Source: an uncultured Planctomycetaceae bacterium (GTDB lineage: Bacteria > Planctomycetota > Planctomycetia > Pirellulales > Pirellulaceae). Taken from it: DNA of 5,298 nucleotides. The stretch covers positions 1 through 5,298 of the forward strand of contig CALBTA010000509.1 in assembly GCA_937967755.1 (NCBI GenBank), written 5' to 3'. The translations under genes were made by a program, and so were the position numbers. Numbering within the stretch: the stretch's first letter is position 1; each line of letters starts with the position of its first letter. The notes under the pieces are model-generated. The model saw only the letters and a list, made by a program, of their open reading frames with translations. It searched no databases and was not told the origin of the DNA. This document shows, one piece after another, positions 1-5,298 of the stretch.

Positions 1-1
1 C

Positions 2-283
2 TACCGCGATTGCGCGTCCGCGTGCGGGCTGGAGCGCGGGACAGAGTTGCCGACGCCCGTCTACCCCATTTTACTGCGCGGCATCACGCTCGACGGCATC
101 GATTCCGCCAGATGCCCGCGGCCCAACCGTGAAGAGATTTGGCGACTGCTCTCCGGCGATTGGCGGCCGGATGCGCTGGAAGCGATTCGCACGATCGTTC
201 CCTTGAGCGAAATCGAACCACAGATTCAGGCGATCGAAAAGGGGAAGATCGCCGGGCGAGTGGTGATTGAAATCGACACGTAG
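2..283 (+). CDS. YhdH/AcuI-family NAD(P)H quinone oxidoreductase, C-terminal part (5' partial)
   Basis: The reading frame is open from the left edge (first full codon at base 2) to TAG at 281-283, giving about 93 C-terminal residues of a protein that is normally about 325-330 residues. The fragment reads ASACGLERGTELPTPVYP, then LLRGITLDGIDSARCP, and ends GRVVIEIDT. This matches the C-terminal third of the zinc-independent YhdH/YhfP medium-chain dehydrogenase/reductases: the G-x(4)-LPT-x-V-x-P segment, the LRG-x-x-L-x-GIDS segment and the closing G-R-x-x-V strand. Known members reduce acrylyl-CoA or quinone-like enones with NADPH in the cytoplasm. The cofactor-binding Rossmann core lies outside the window, so substrate cannot be judged. 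A TTG at 47 could be mistaken for a start, but homology clearly continues upstream of it. The next gene follows after 44 bases on the same strand. Confidence 0.85.
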   Translation, partial: YRDCASACGLERGTELPTPVYPILLRGITLDGIDSARCPRPNREEIWRLLSGDWRPDALEAIRTIVPLSEIEPQIQAIEKGKIAGRVVIEIDT

Positions 284-327
284 GATGGTACGAAGGTCTT
301 CCAAGGCCGTCGAATAGAACAAGTTCA

Positions 328-1380
328 ATGATGAATCACCGAACACACTTCATCCAAACGTTCGCGTTGCTATTGGTATGTGCGCTGTTACCTGGCTGTT
401 GGTTCTCCAGCGACCAAGAAGTCGTCATCTATGCGGCACTTGACCGGGAATTCTCTGAGCCGATCTTGAATCTCTACGAAGAAGAGTCCGGCATTGATGT
501 GCTTGCCAGCTACGATATTGAATCGACCAAGAGCGTGGGGCTGACCAGCCAGATTCTGCTGGAACGCGATCGCCCTCGTTGTGATCTGTTTTGGAACAAC
601 GAAATCCTGAACACGCTGCGTTTGGAGCAAGCCGGTGTGTTGGACGTTTACCGCTCGCCGCTGGCCGGGAGTTACCCCCAGCAGTTCGTTTCCCCCGACG
701 GGCATTGGCATGGTTTTGCCGCGCGGGTGCGGGTGTTAATTGTGAACACCGAACTCGTTGCCGAAGCAGACCGCCCTGATTCGATCATGGACTTGATCGA
801 CCCGAAGTGGCGGGGGCAAGTCGGCATCGCGAAGCCGCTGGCCGGCACGACCGCCACACACGCGGCTTGCCTGTTCGCCGCTTGGGGAGACGACGAGGCG
901 AAGGCCTTCTTCACGAAGCTGAAAGCGAACGCCAAGGTCGTCTCCGGCAACAAGCAAGTCGCCCAAGACGTCGCCGCCGGCAAGTTAGCCTTCGGGCTGA
1001 CCGATACTGATGATGCGTTTATCGTAAAGTATGTCAACAGAAAGGGAACTGACCGCGACCAAGTTGAAATCATCTTTCCCGACCAGCGCGAAGATCAGAT
1101 GGGTGCGCTGTTCATCCCCAACACGTTGGCCATCATCCGTGGCGGCCCTAACCCCGAGCATGCCCAACGGCTGGTGAACTATCTGTTACAAGCAAGGGTG
1201 GAAGAACTGCTGGCGACCAGCGACAGCGCCCAATTCCCGCTGAGTAGCGAAACGAAGTTCACCTCGCCGGTGGCACCCGAGGATCCGCTAAAGAGGATGG
1301 AGATCGACTTCGCCGACGCACTGGAGAAGTGGGACTTTGCAATGGAGTTCTTGACGGAGGAGTTTGCGGCAGCGGAGTAG
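328..1380 (+). CDS. Iron(III)-type ABC transporter substrate-binding lipoprotein
   Basis: This is a complete 350-residue protein. Residues 1-24 form a lipoprotein signal peptide: basic/polar start, hydrophobic stretch FALLLVCALLPG, and a lipobox ending at Cys24, so the mature protein should be lipid-anchored outside the cytoplasmic membrane. The mature part begins with a beta strand VVIYAALDREFSEPIL (about 32-47). It then shows the marks of the AfuA/FbpA-like solute-binding family (COG1840): SGNKQVAQDVAAGKLAFGLTDTDDA (written in parts: SGNKQ at 206-210, GLTDTDD at 223-229), GALFIPN at 259-265 and the LVNYLL helix after it. The family delivers Fe3+ or other oxyanion/metal ligands to an inner-membrane permease. 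The Tyr-Tyr iron-binding pair of classical FbpA is not evident, so the ligand is uncertain. No permease or ATPase gene follows, so this is an orphan binding protein or the components are elsewhere. ATG ATG at 328-333 is the start; no convincing Shine-Dalgarno precedes it. Confidence 0.88.
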   Translation: MMNHRTHFIQTFALLLVCALLPGCWFSSDQEVVIYAALDREFSEPILNLYEEESGIDVLASYDIESTKSVGLTSQILLERDRPRCDLFWNNEILNTLRLEQAGVLDVYRSPLAGSYPQQFVSPDGHWHGFAARVRVLIVNTELVAEADRPDSIMDLIDPKWRGQVGIAKPLAGTTATHAACLFAAWGDDEAKAFFTKLKANAKVVSGNKQVAQDVAAGKLAFGLTDTDDAFIVKYVNRKGTDRDQVEIIFPDQREDQMGALFIPNTLAIIRGGPNPEHAQRLVNYLLQARVEELLATSDSAQFPLSSETKFTSPVAPEDPLKRMEIDFADALEKWDFAMEFLTEEFAAAE

Positions 1381-1511
1381 CACGCAGTCGAGTTCCGTTG
1401 CTTCGAAGCAGCGCCCGGACACACTACTTCACCGCACTGACGGATGACTAGTGAGAGCTAAGATTGAGGCTTGTGTTTGTCGCGAAGACTCAATTCACCT
1501 AATTGCAAACT

Positions 1512-1517
1512 AAGGAG
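1512..1517 (+). promoter_or_regulatory. Ribosome binding site of the HNH gene
   Basis: AAGGAG lies 9 bases before the GTG at 1527. It decides the start: the longer in-frame TTG at 1503 would put this motif inside the coding sequence and has no Shine-Dalgarno of its own. Confidence 0.7.
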
Positions 1518-1526
1518 CGATGTTCA

Positions 1527-1940
1527 GTGGCAAAGACGATTTCAACAGACAAGCGAAGACTCGTTTGGGAAAAGACACAGGGACATTGCCATCTTTGTGG
1601 CGATACACTCAACGAGGACAATTGGGTGATCGAACATATTGTCCCGCGCGTCTTCACCGACCATTCCGCTGAGGACTTATGGAACTTGTTGCCTGCCTGC
1701 CGATTTTGCAATGGGATTAAGAAGGGACTAGGGCCCGACCACATGCGCCGCGTCCTAATGTATGGCCGCTATTGCGCAACAGAGTCGAAGTTTTCAACCG
1801 ATGTTGGGACAGCGATTTATGAATACGTAGGTCGGCGCGCACAAAGATCAGGCAGCGAGCACCAACGCCTCTGGGCGATGACAACACGCAGAGAAGCGAC
1901 GAAACGCCAAGAAAAAGAAATAGTTGGGTCGGAGATTTGA
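1527..1940 (+). CDS. Small HNH endonuclease domain protein
   Basis: From GTG 1527 the product is 137 residues, beginning MAKTISTDKRRLVWEKTQGH. It is essentially one HNH (beta-beta-alpha metal) nuclease domain. Cys21-x2-Cys24 and Cys58-x2-Cys61 form the zinc-ribbon pairs that often support this fold. Between them are Glu36-His37 with Pro40 (the EHIVPR version of the DHI-x-P signature) and Asn53 in WNLLPAC; Asn62 follows the last Cys. His37 would be the general base, with Asn53 and Asn62 positioned for the loop and metal. The family cuts DNA or RNA using a divalent metal. Residues from about 70 on are a basic, charged tail without a motif I recognise. It stands alone between a transporter lipoprotein and a convergent helicase, with no methylase, terminase or immunity gene beside it. 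Host defence, mobile-element remnant and DNA processing are all possible. Its codons look less GC-rich than its neighbours', hinting at acquisition. Confidence 0.85.
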   Translation: MAKTISTDKRRLVWEKTQGHCHLCGDTLNEDNWVIEHIVPRVFTDHSAEDLWNLLPACRFCNGIKKGLGPDHMRRVLMYGRYCATESKFSTDVGTAIYEYVGRRAQRSGSEHQRLWAMTTRREATKRQEKEIVGSEI

Positions 1941-1965
1941 GTTGCATGTGGAACGATCCGACAGA

Positions 1966-3231
1966 TCACAACCCTCGCCGGTATCGTTTCGGCCCTCGGC
2001 GTCCGCCGGGCGGCGGCTGGCGTTTCTCGCCCTCTTCGGTCAGCGCGGGGCCGGCTCTTTTGCGGACTAGTTCCATGTTGTCCATCTCGTCCCGTTTCAG
2101 CAGGCGGTCGATGCGGGCTTCGATGCGGGTTAGTTCGCCCCCTTCTTCAGGCGTGACGAAGGTGTAGGCGACGCCGTCGCGCCCCATTCTTCCAGTTCGC
2201 CCGACGCGGTGGACGTAGTCGTCACAGAACTGCGGGATGTCGAAATTGATGATGTGCGATACGTCGGAAACGTCGATGCCACGGCCGACAACATCGGTGG
2301 CGACCAGGTACTGCATGTTCCCGCCGCGGAACTTCCGCATGGCCACATCCCGGGCGCCTTGGGTCATGTCGCCGTGCATCGCGCCGACCCCTTTCAACTT
2401 TTTGCTCAACTTGCGCGAGATCTGGTCGGTCCGCCGCTTGGTGCGGCAGAAAACGATCGCCTGCTTGGGGGCCTCGCGGTCGATCAGCCGCATCAGTAGA
2501 TCGAATTTCAACTCGTGATCGACTGTGAAGTAATACTGATCGATTGTTTCGACCGTCGTCTCGCCCGGCGAAAAGTCAAGCTTCTCAGGCTCGACCATGT
2601 ACCGCTTCGCCAGGCGCTCAATGGGCGGGGGAACGGTGGCTGAAAGCAACAGCGTTTGCCGGTCCTTCGGGCAGCGCCGCAGGATCTTTTCAATGTCGGG
2701 GCGGAAGCCGATGTCGAGCATCCGGTCGGCCTCATCCAAGACGACGCACCATAGATCACGCAGGTCCAGCGCGCCGCGATTGATCAAATCGATCACGCGG
2801 CCCGGCGTGCCGACGACCACTTGCACGCCGGCGCGCAGCTTTTCAATTTGACCACGTATCGGTTTGCCGCCGTAGACCGCGACCGAACGAGACTTCCGGC
2901 CATACATTAACTTTTCAAACTCTCCATGAACCTGCACGGCCAGTTCGCGCGTGGGAACGAGTACCAGTGCTTGAGGACCGGGAATTTCTCTGCGAGATAC
3001 CAAGTCTTCGATGATCGGAATGGCGAACGCCGCGGTCTTGCCGGTGCCCGTTCGCGCTTGCCCCATCACGTCGACATTGTCGAGCGCCAACGGAATCAAA
3101 CCAGCCTGGATCGGGGTGGGGTTGGAGTAGCCCGCTCGGTCCAACGCCTTCATCATCCGATCCGACAGATCGAGATCAGCGAAAGTTTGTTCGTCGGTGG
3201 GCTTCTTGGCGGGGGGGCGTTTTTTGGCCAA
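1966..3231 (-). CDS. DEAD-box ATP-dependent RNA helicase (RhlE/CshA type)
   Basis: This is a complete 421-residue helicase with every canonical superfamily 2 motif in order. They are upstream Phe17, Q motif GYSNPTPIQ (Gln42), Walker A ARTGTGKT (59-66), Ia PTREL (93-97), TPGR (142-145), DEAD (166-169) and SAT (197-199). In the second RecA domain come IVFCRTKRRTDQI (motif IV region), ATDVVGRGID (311-320) and HRVGRTGR (341-348). It should unwind short RNA duplexes with ATP in ribosome assembly or mRNA turnover. Only about 75 residues follow motif VI, ending in a basic Gly/Pro/Arg tail, so it lacks the long C-terminal RNA-binding domain of DeaD/CsdA and resembles the short RhlE/CshA group. The start is TTG (3231-3229). 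The conserved Phe17 and Leu residues before the Q motif support it over the later Met26/Met27, and I found no ATG, GTG or TTG further upstream in frame. No Shine-Dalgarno is visible. It converges with the HNH gene, 25 bases apart. Confidence 0.95.
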   Translation of the reverse strand: MAKKRPPAKKPTDEQTFADLDLSDRMMKALDRAGYSNPTPIQAGLIPLALDNVDVMGQARTGTGKTAAFAIPIIEDLVSRREIPGPQALVLVPTRELAVQVHGEFEKLMYGRKSRSVAVYGGKPIRGQIEKLRAGVQVVVGTPGRVIDLINRGALDLRDLWCVVLDEADRMLDIGFRPDIEKILRRCPKDRQTLLLSATVPPPIERLAKRYMVEPEKLDFSPGETTVETIDQYYFTVDHELKFDLLMRLIDREAPKQAIVFCRTKRRTDQISRKLSKKLKGVGAMHGDMTQGARDVAMRKFRGGNMQYLVATDVVGRGIDVSDVSHIINFDIPQFCDDYVHRVGRTGRMGRDGVAYTFVTPEEGGELTRIEARIDRLLKRDEMDNMELVRKRAGPALTEEGEKRQPPPGGRRGPKRYRRGL

Positions 3232-3290
3232 ATTCGTGGACGTGCTGGTGGTTGGAAGGTGGGTGCTATCAGTGATGGCGAGAAGCCTTA

Positions 3291-3319
3291 ACCCTATCGG
3301 GGCACTAGGTTTGGGTCAA
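3291..3319 (-). promoter_or_regulatory. Weak sigma-70-like promoter candidate for the helicase
   Basis: On the - strand TTGACC (3319-3314, 5 of 6 to consensus) is followed after 17 bases by TAGGGT (3296-3291, 3 of 6 to TATAAT). It lies about 60 bases before the TTG start, a suitable place. The -10 box is poor, so this is tentative. Confidence 0.3.
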
Positions 3320-3360
3320 TGCCGCTGAGCCGCGAGGTCCCCGTCGCCGGCGCAAGCAAT

Positions 3361-3399
3361 AGGCCGACCTTTTACGCTCACGTTGAGCAAGGCCGGCCT
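3361..3399 (-). terminator. Nested stem-loop between histone-like gene and helicase
   Basis: Bases 3361-3369 pair with 3391-3399 in a 9-bp stem. It contains one A-C mismatch on the + strand, which becomes a G-U pair in - strand RNA, so the element is better formed in the direction of the flanking genes. Inside it GCTCA (3376-3380) and TGAGC (3384-3388) form a second 5-bp stem with a 3-base loop. No good U-run follows on the - strand, so it may be a weak or factor-dependent terminator, or a processing or stability element. Confidence 0.35.
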
Positions 3400-3428
3400 T
3401 TCTCGTCGTATTCTGGTGTGAAGGGTCG

Positions 3429-3479
3429 CCGTTTGCCAGCTTTGCGATGCACAGCGTGCGTTCACGTCACGGCAAACGG
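3429..3479 (-). other. Stem-loop just after the histone-like gene
   Basis: CCGTTTGCC (3429-3437) and GGCAAACGG (3471-3479) are a perfect 9-bp inverted repeat around a 33-base loop, which itself contains a small GCAC/GTGC stem. It begins 11 bases after the histone-like stop codon. No U-run follows in the - direction. A role in protecting or ending the transcript is inferred from position only. Confidence 0.4.
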
Positions 3480-3490
3480 TCGTGCGGCTG

Positions 3491-3733
3491 CTACTTCTTC
3501 TTGGCAGTGCGGCGAGTGGTCTTCTTTTTGGCTGCCTTCTTTTTCTTCTTAGGAGCCTTCTTCTTAGCAGACTTCTTCTTAGTAGTCTTCTTCTTCGCCG
3601 ACTTCTTCTTAGCTGCCTTCTTCTTCTTCTTAGGTGCAGCCTTCTTCTTAGTCGACCGCTTTGCTGCCTTCTTCTTGGCAGGCTTACGCTTGGCGGCCTT
3701 CTTCTTCGTAGCCTTCTTCTTCTTTGTAGCCAT
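3491..3733 (-). CDS. Histone H1-like Lys/Ala-rich DNA-binding protein
   Basis: This is an 80-residue protein, MATKKKKATKKKAAKR at the start and TTRRTAKKK at the end. I count 44 Lys, 4 Arg and 17 Ala and no acidic residue, so about 60% of positions are positively charged. The body is a run of five-residue units of the form (A/S/T)(A/T)KKK, interrupted by PKKKKK. It looks like the unstructured C-terminal tail of eukaryotic histone H1 and the bacterial H1-like proteins (Hc1/Hc2 of chlamydiae and lysine-rich proteins of planctomycetes). Such proteins coat and compact DNA and can bind RNA; it probably acts in the nucleoid. There is no globular domain. Nearly all Lys codons are AAG. ATG 3733 is preceded by GAGGAG with 8 bases of spacing, a strong signal, and by a structured leader. 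The reverse frames are Phe/Leu- or Arg-rich shadows. The composition makes homology assignment loose, but the RBS and the long Lys-rich frame argue for a real gene. Confidence 0.85.
   Translation of the reverse strand: MATKKKKATKKKAAKRKPAKKKAAKRSTKKKAAPKKKKKAAKKKSAKKKTTKKKSAKKKAPKKKKKAAKKKTTRRTAKKK
3494..3730 (-). repeat. Degenerate 15-base tandem repeat encoding Lys/Ala pentads
   Basis: Most of the histone-like gene is built from units close to 15 bases, each holding three AAG codons plus two codons for Ala, Ser, Thr or Pro. Clear consecutive units read AAKKK, SAKKK, TTKKK, SAKKK. One strand is almost purely purine in these runs. Such DNA is prone to unit gain or loss by slippage, so length may vary between strains. 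Confidence 0.7.
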
Positions 3734-3741
3734 TTCCGTGG

Positions 3742-3747
3742 CTCCTC
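3742..3747 (-). promoter_or_regulatory. Ribosome binding site of the histone-like gene
   Basis: GAGGAG on the - strand (3747-3742), 8 bases before ATG 3733. It lies only 5 bases after the 3' arm of the proposed pseudoknot, so RNA folding there could affect ribosome loading. Confidence 0.75.
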
Positions 3748-3752
3748 AGTAC

Positions 3753-3804
3753 GCGGTGCGGTCACCTATTGGACGCCTCCCCATAGGCACCGCTGCATGG
3801 GGAG
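3753..3804 (-). promoter_or_regulatory. Possible H-type pseudoknot in the leader of the histone-like gene
   Basis: In - strand RNA, stem 1 is CTCCCCAT (3804-3797) with ATGGGGAG (3784-3777), 8 perfect pairs. Its 12-base loop contains GCGGTGC (3793-3787), which is perfectly complementary to GCACCGC (3759-3753) downstream, giving stem 2 of 7 pairs. The connecting loops are 3, 2 and 17 bases. A 3-base loop across a 7-bp stem 2 and a long loop across stem 1 fit a classical H-type pseudoknot. The structure ends 5 bases before the Shine-Dalgarno. Base pairing is seen in the sequence; folding and function are inferred. It matches no riboswitch class that I recognise. Confidence 0.45.
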
Positions 3805-3810
3805 AACGGC

Positions 3811-3830
3811 AAAGCACTTTCGAGTGCTTT
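3811..3830 (-). terminator. Perfect 8-bp hairpin with 4-base loop, terminator- or attenuator-like
   Basis: AAAGCACT (3811-3818) and AGTGCTTT (3823-3830) pair perfectly around a TTCG loop (CGAA on the - strand). Short T-runs end the stem on both strands, so it could act as a weak bidirectional terminator. It lies 6 bases upstream of the pseudoknot element in the leader of the histone-like gene, so an attenuator or a 5' stabilising hairpin is equally possible. Confidence 0.45.
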
Positions 3831-4311
3831 TGTGGAGCGGCCGAAAGCAAACGCCGGAACGCATCCGAACGTTACTTTCCGCCACCCGCGTCGTCCGTCA
3901 ATCCGTTTGGCCAAAATAAAACTTGACCAGCCGACAAGAAGCAGAATTTGCAATTGAGAACACCCAAAACGAAGTTGTGAACGTAATCAACTGTGTCATT
4001 GACCACCTACTTACTTGTCAACTTTCAACATTGAAGCAACTTCGCAATGCGTTAGTCAAGTGGAGTTTGGAAAATCTTTCAACGAATTGCAAAATTTTTT
4101 TCGCGCTCCAACAGACGCGATTCAATAGAAAAACGAAACGATGTCCATCGCGCGAATGCGATTTCATTTCGCTTCAATCCAATCGCGAGCGCGGGCGCGC
4201 GGCGTTGCAATGACAACCATGAGCAAACTTTTTTGGTAGTCTCTGATGAAGAGGACCCCGGCGCTTGGCACTTCGCATTGCGCTTTCAACAAACGCAAAC
4301 ACCAACTTGCT
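3831..4311. other. Gene-free stretch with an AT-rich core, between divergent genes
   Basis: I see no convincing gene here. Two 60-base samples of the core (3961-4080) are about 38-42% GC, well below the flanking genes. The region separates the histone-like gene (-) from the HEAT gene (+), so it should carry both promoters. Visible items are: a perfect TTGACA on the - strand (4021-4016) without a good -10 at normal spacing; TATTTT on the - strand (3918-3913) without a good -35; TTGACCA at 3923-3929 and 3999-4005; a TTCAA-CA-TTGAA palindrome at 4024-4035; AAAATTTTTTT at 4091-4101; and CTTTCAAC at 4022, 4076 and 4283. A 96-codon open frame from TTG 3923 to 4213 has no RBS and no recognisable protein features. 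Confidence 0.5.
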
Positions 4312-5298
4312 ATGGACTTTCAAGATCTAGCCGAGTTGATTGAGCGGCAGCATGACCTCACGTCACTTGGGAGGGAAGATATTGCCGCTTTGGAGGCAAA
4401 CGCCCGACAACTCGACGAGCGCGGGTGGGTTGAACTGCTAGAGCAACTCGCCACGTCACCAGCACCGCCGATAAATCCGCAATCACAACGGGTGTTCGAG
4501 GGGGTTTTTCTGCAATTTCACCAGGGAGTTTTTACCCAAGCGTTGGGCATGAGCAGCCGGTTGATTCAGGCGTCGGCAGCGCTTTATGGGGGCTTGGGAG
4601 CCGAATTTCGTCCCCGCCGGTGTCTGCTCGCGGCGCTGTCCAGTTCGCCGGCTGTGGATAGTTTGAAAACGCTGGCCAATTTGTTGACGACGGACCCGCC
4701 GCCCGAAGCGCTGGACGCGAGCGTGGCGATGGCTCCGTTGTTTCAACTGCCCGAGCTCGATGCCTCTGCGTTGTTTCCCGCGCTGTTGGATGCTCTTTCC
4801 CACTTGCAAGTCGCTCCGGCTGTGTTGGACCTGGCGAACTACTTGACCCGTAGCGGCCGGGTGGCGGGCCATCCGGCGACTGACGAAACAGAACGGCTGA
4901 CGGCGGTGCTGACCGGAATCTGCAAGCGGCTGAGCGACTTGGAACAGCCGGAGGGCCATGCCGAAGTGCCGATCGCCAAGAGCCAGCGGCAGGTTAGCGA
5001 CAGCGTGGCGATTGCCTGCTCGCTTTGCGATGCGCTGGGACTGATCGGCGGGGCGGAAGTGAAGCCGGCGTTGCACGACGCGCTACGGCTTCGCCATCGG
5101 CGGATTCGCGTCGAGGCGGCCGCGGCGCTGGCGCGGTTGGGTGATGATGAAGGGGTCGCCGCGCTCGCCGAGTTGGTCGCGCATCCGGTCGCCCGGCTGC
5201 GGGCTGTTGCTTACGCGGAAGAGCTAGGCTTGATCGATCATCTCGACGAACAATGGCAAACGCCGGCGGCCATGGCCGAAGCGGAGTTGGCGGCGCAC
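4312..5298 (+). CDS. HEAT-repeat domain protein (3' partial)
   Basis: The frame is open from ATG 4312 to the right edge, 329 codons with no stop. The product begins MDFQDLAELIERQHDLTSLG and is almost wholly helical, rich in Leu, Ala and charged residues, with no signal peptide or membrane segment. From about residue 254 it shows a typical HEAT/PBS-lyase-type helical repeat: RRIRVEAAAALARLGDDEGV, then AALAELVAHPVARLRAVAY. HEAT repeats form curved solenoids that bind protein partners; the partner cannot be read from the sequence. The region 50-250 is probably more divergent helical repeat or a lineage-specific domain I do not recognise. An in-frame ATG at 4246 would add 22 residues (MKRTPALGTSH...) and follows a stop at 4237; neither start has a Shine-Dalgarno. 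I prefer 4312 because the sequence after it looks folded and the extension does not. The opposite-strand open frame at 4483-5076 is a shadow of this gene. Confidence 0.8.
   Translation, partial: MDFQDLAELIERQHDLTSLGREDIAALEANARQLDERGWVELLEQLATSPAPPINPQSQRVFEGVFLQFHQGVFTQALGMSSRLIQASAALYGGLGAEFRPRRCLLAALSSSPAVDSLKTLANLLTTDPPPEALDASVAMAPLFQLPELDASALFPALLDALSHLQVAPAVLDLANYLTRSGRVAGHPATDETERLTAVLTGICKRLSDLEQPEGHAEVPIAKSQRQVSDSVAIACSLCDALGLIGGAEVKPALHDALRLRHRRIRVEAAAALARLGDDEGVAALAELVAHPVARLRAVAYAEELGLIDHLDEQWQTPAAMAEAELAAH

Noticed and set aside
1399..1410. Perfect 12-base palindrome TGCTTCGAAGCA after the lipoprotein gene
   Set aside because: As RNA it gives only a 4-bp stem with a 4-base loop and no T-run, too weak to call a terminator.
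1465..1496. ATTGAG and CTCAAT inverted repeat before the HNH gene
   Set aside because: Only 6 bp with a loop of about 20 bases and no T-run; not distinguishable from background.
3447..3926. Phe/Leu-rich + strand frames resembling membrane proteins
   Set aside because: They are the reverse strand of the AAG-rich histone-like gene; CTT and TTC runs produce Leu and Phe automatically.
4116..4187. CGCGATT and AATCGCG inverted repeat around 58 bases
   Set aside because: Short arms, long loop, and many CGCG-like words nearby; consistent with chance.
3923..4213. 96-codon open frame in the AT-rich stretch
   Set aside because: TTG start, no RBS, no recognisable domain, and it is simply a region with few stops in one frame.
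4266..4281. TGGCAC followed by TTGC, resembling a sigma-54 promoter before the HEAT gene
   Set aside because: The gap between GG and GC is 11 bases, not the strict 10, and it would be coding if the ATG at 4246 is used.
4483..5076. 197-codon open frame on the - strand, rich in Arg and Gln
   Set aside because: It lies wholly antisense to the HEAT-repeat frame, which has clear repeat motifs; it is a shadow of GC-rich coding sequence.

Overview
The window looks like chromosomal DNA from a Planctomycetes-type bacterium, probably of the Pirellula/Rhodopirellula kind. This rests on gene content and style: an almost pure Lys/Ala histone H1-like protein, a HEAT-repeat protein, several genes without a recognisable Shine-Dalgarno sequence, a TTG start, and fairly GC-rich coding sequence. 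No rRNA or other phylogenetic marker is present, so the assignment is inference.

Layout, left to right. (1) The 3' end of a YhdH/AcuI-family quinone oxidoreductase, + strand, cut by the left edge. (2) A complete lipoprotein of the iron(III)-type ABC substrate-binding family, + strand, with no permease or ATPase gene beside it. (3) A small HNH endonuclease, + strand, with the clearest Shine-Dalgarno of the + strand genes; the GTG at 1527 is the preferred start. (4) A complete DEAD-box RNA helicase, - strand, convergent with the HNH gene across 25 bases. (5) A 260-base gap holding two stem-loops and a weak promoter candidate. (6) An 80-residue histone H1-like protein, - strand, transcribed towards the helicase. 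(7) A gene-free stretch of about 580 bases, whose middle is only about 40% GC. (8) The first 329 codons of a HEAT-repeat protein, + strand, running off the right edge.

The most interesting structure is the leader of the histone-like gene. Between about 100 and 20 bases before its ATG, the - strand can form an 8-bp hairpin and then a second perfect 8-bp hairpin. Seven bases of the second hairpin's loop are exactly complementary to a segment ending 5 bases before the Shine-Dalgarno. This is the geometry of an H-type pseudoknot, placed where it could control ribosome access. It may be an undescribed cis-regulatory RNA, for example for feedback control of a very basic nucleic-acid-binding protein.

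Functionally, the histone-like protein and the RNA helicase both act on nucleic acids and lie on the same strand, but the gap with stem-loops argues against a tight operon. The other genes are metabolic, transport or accessory functions with no evident link.
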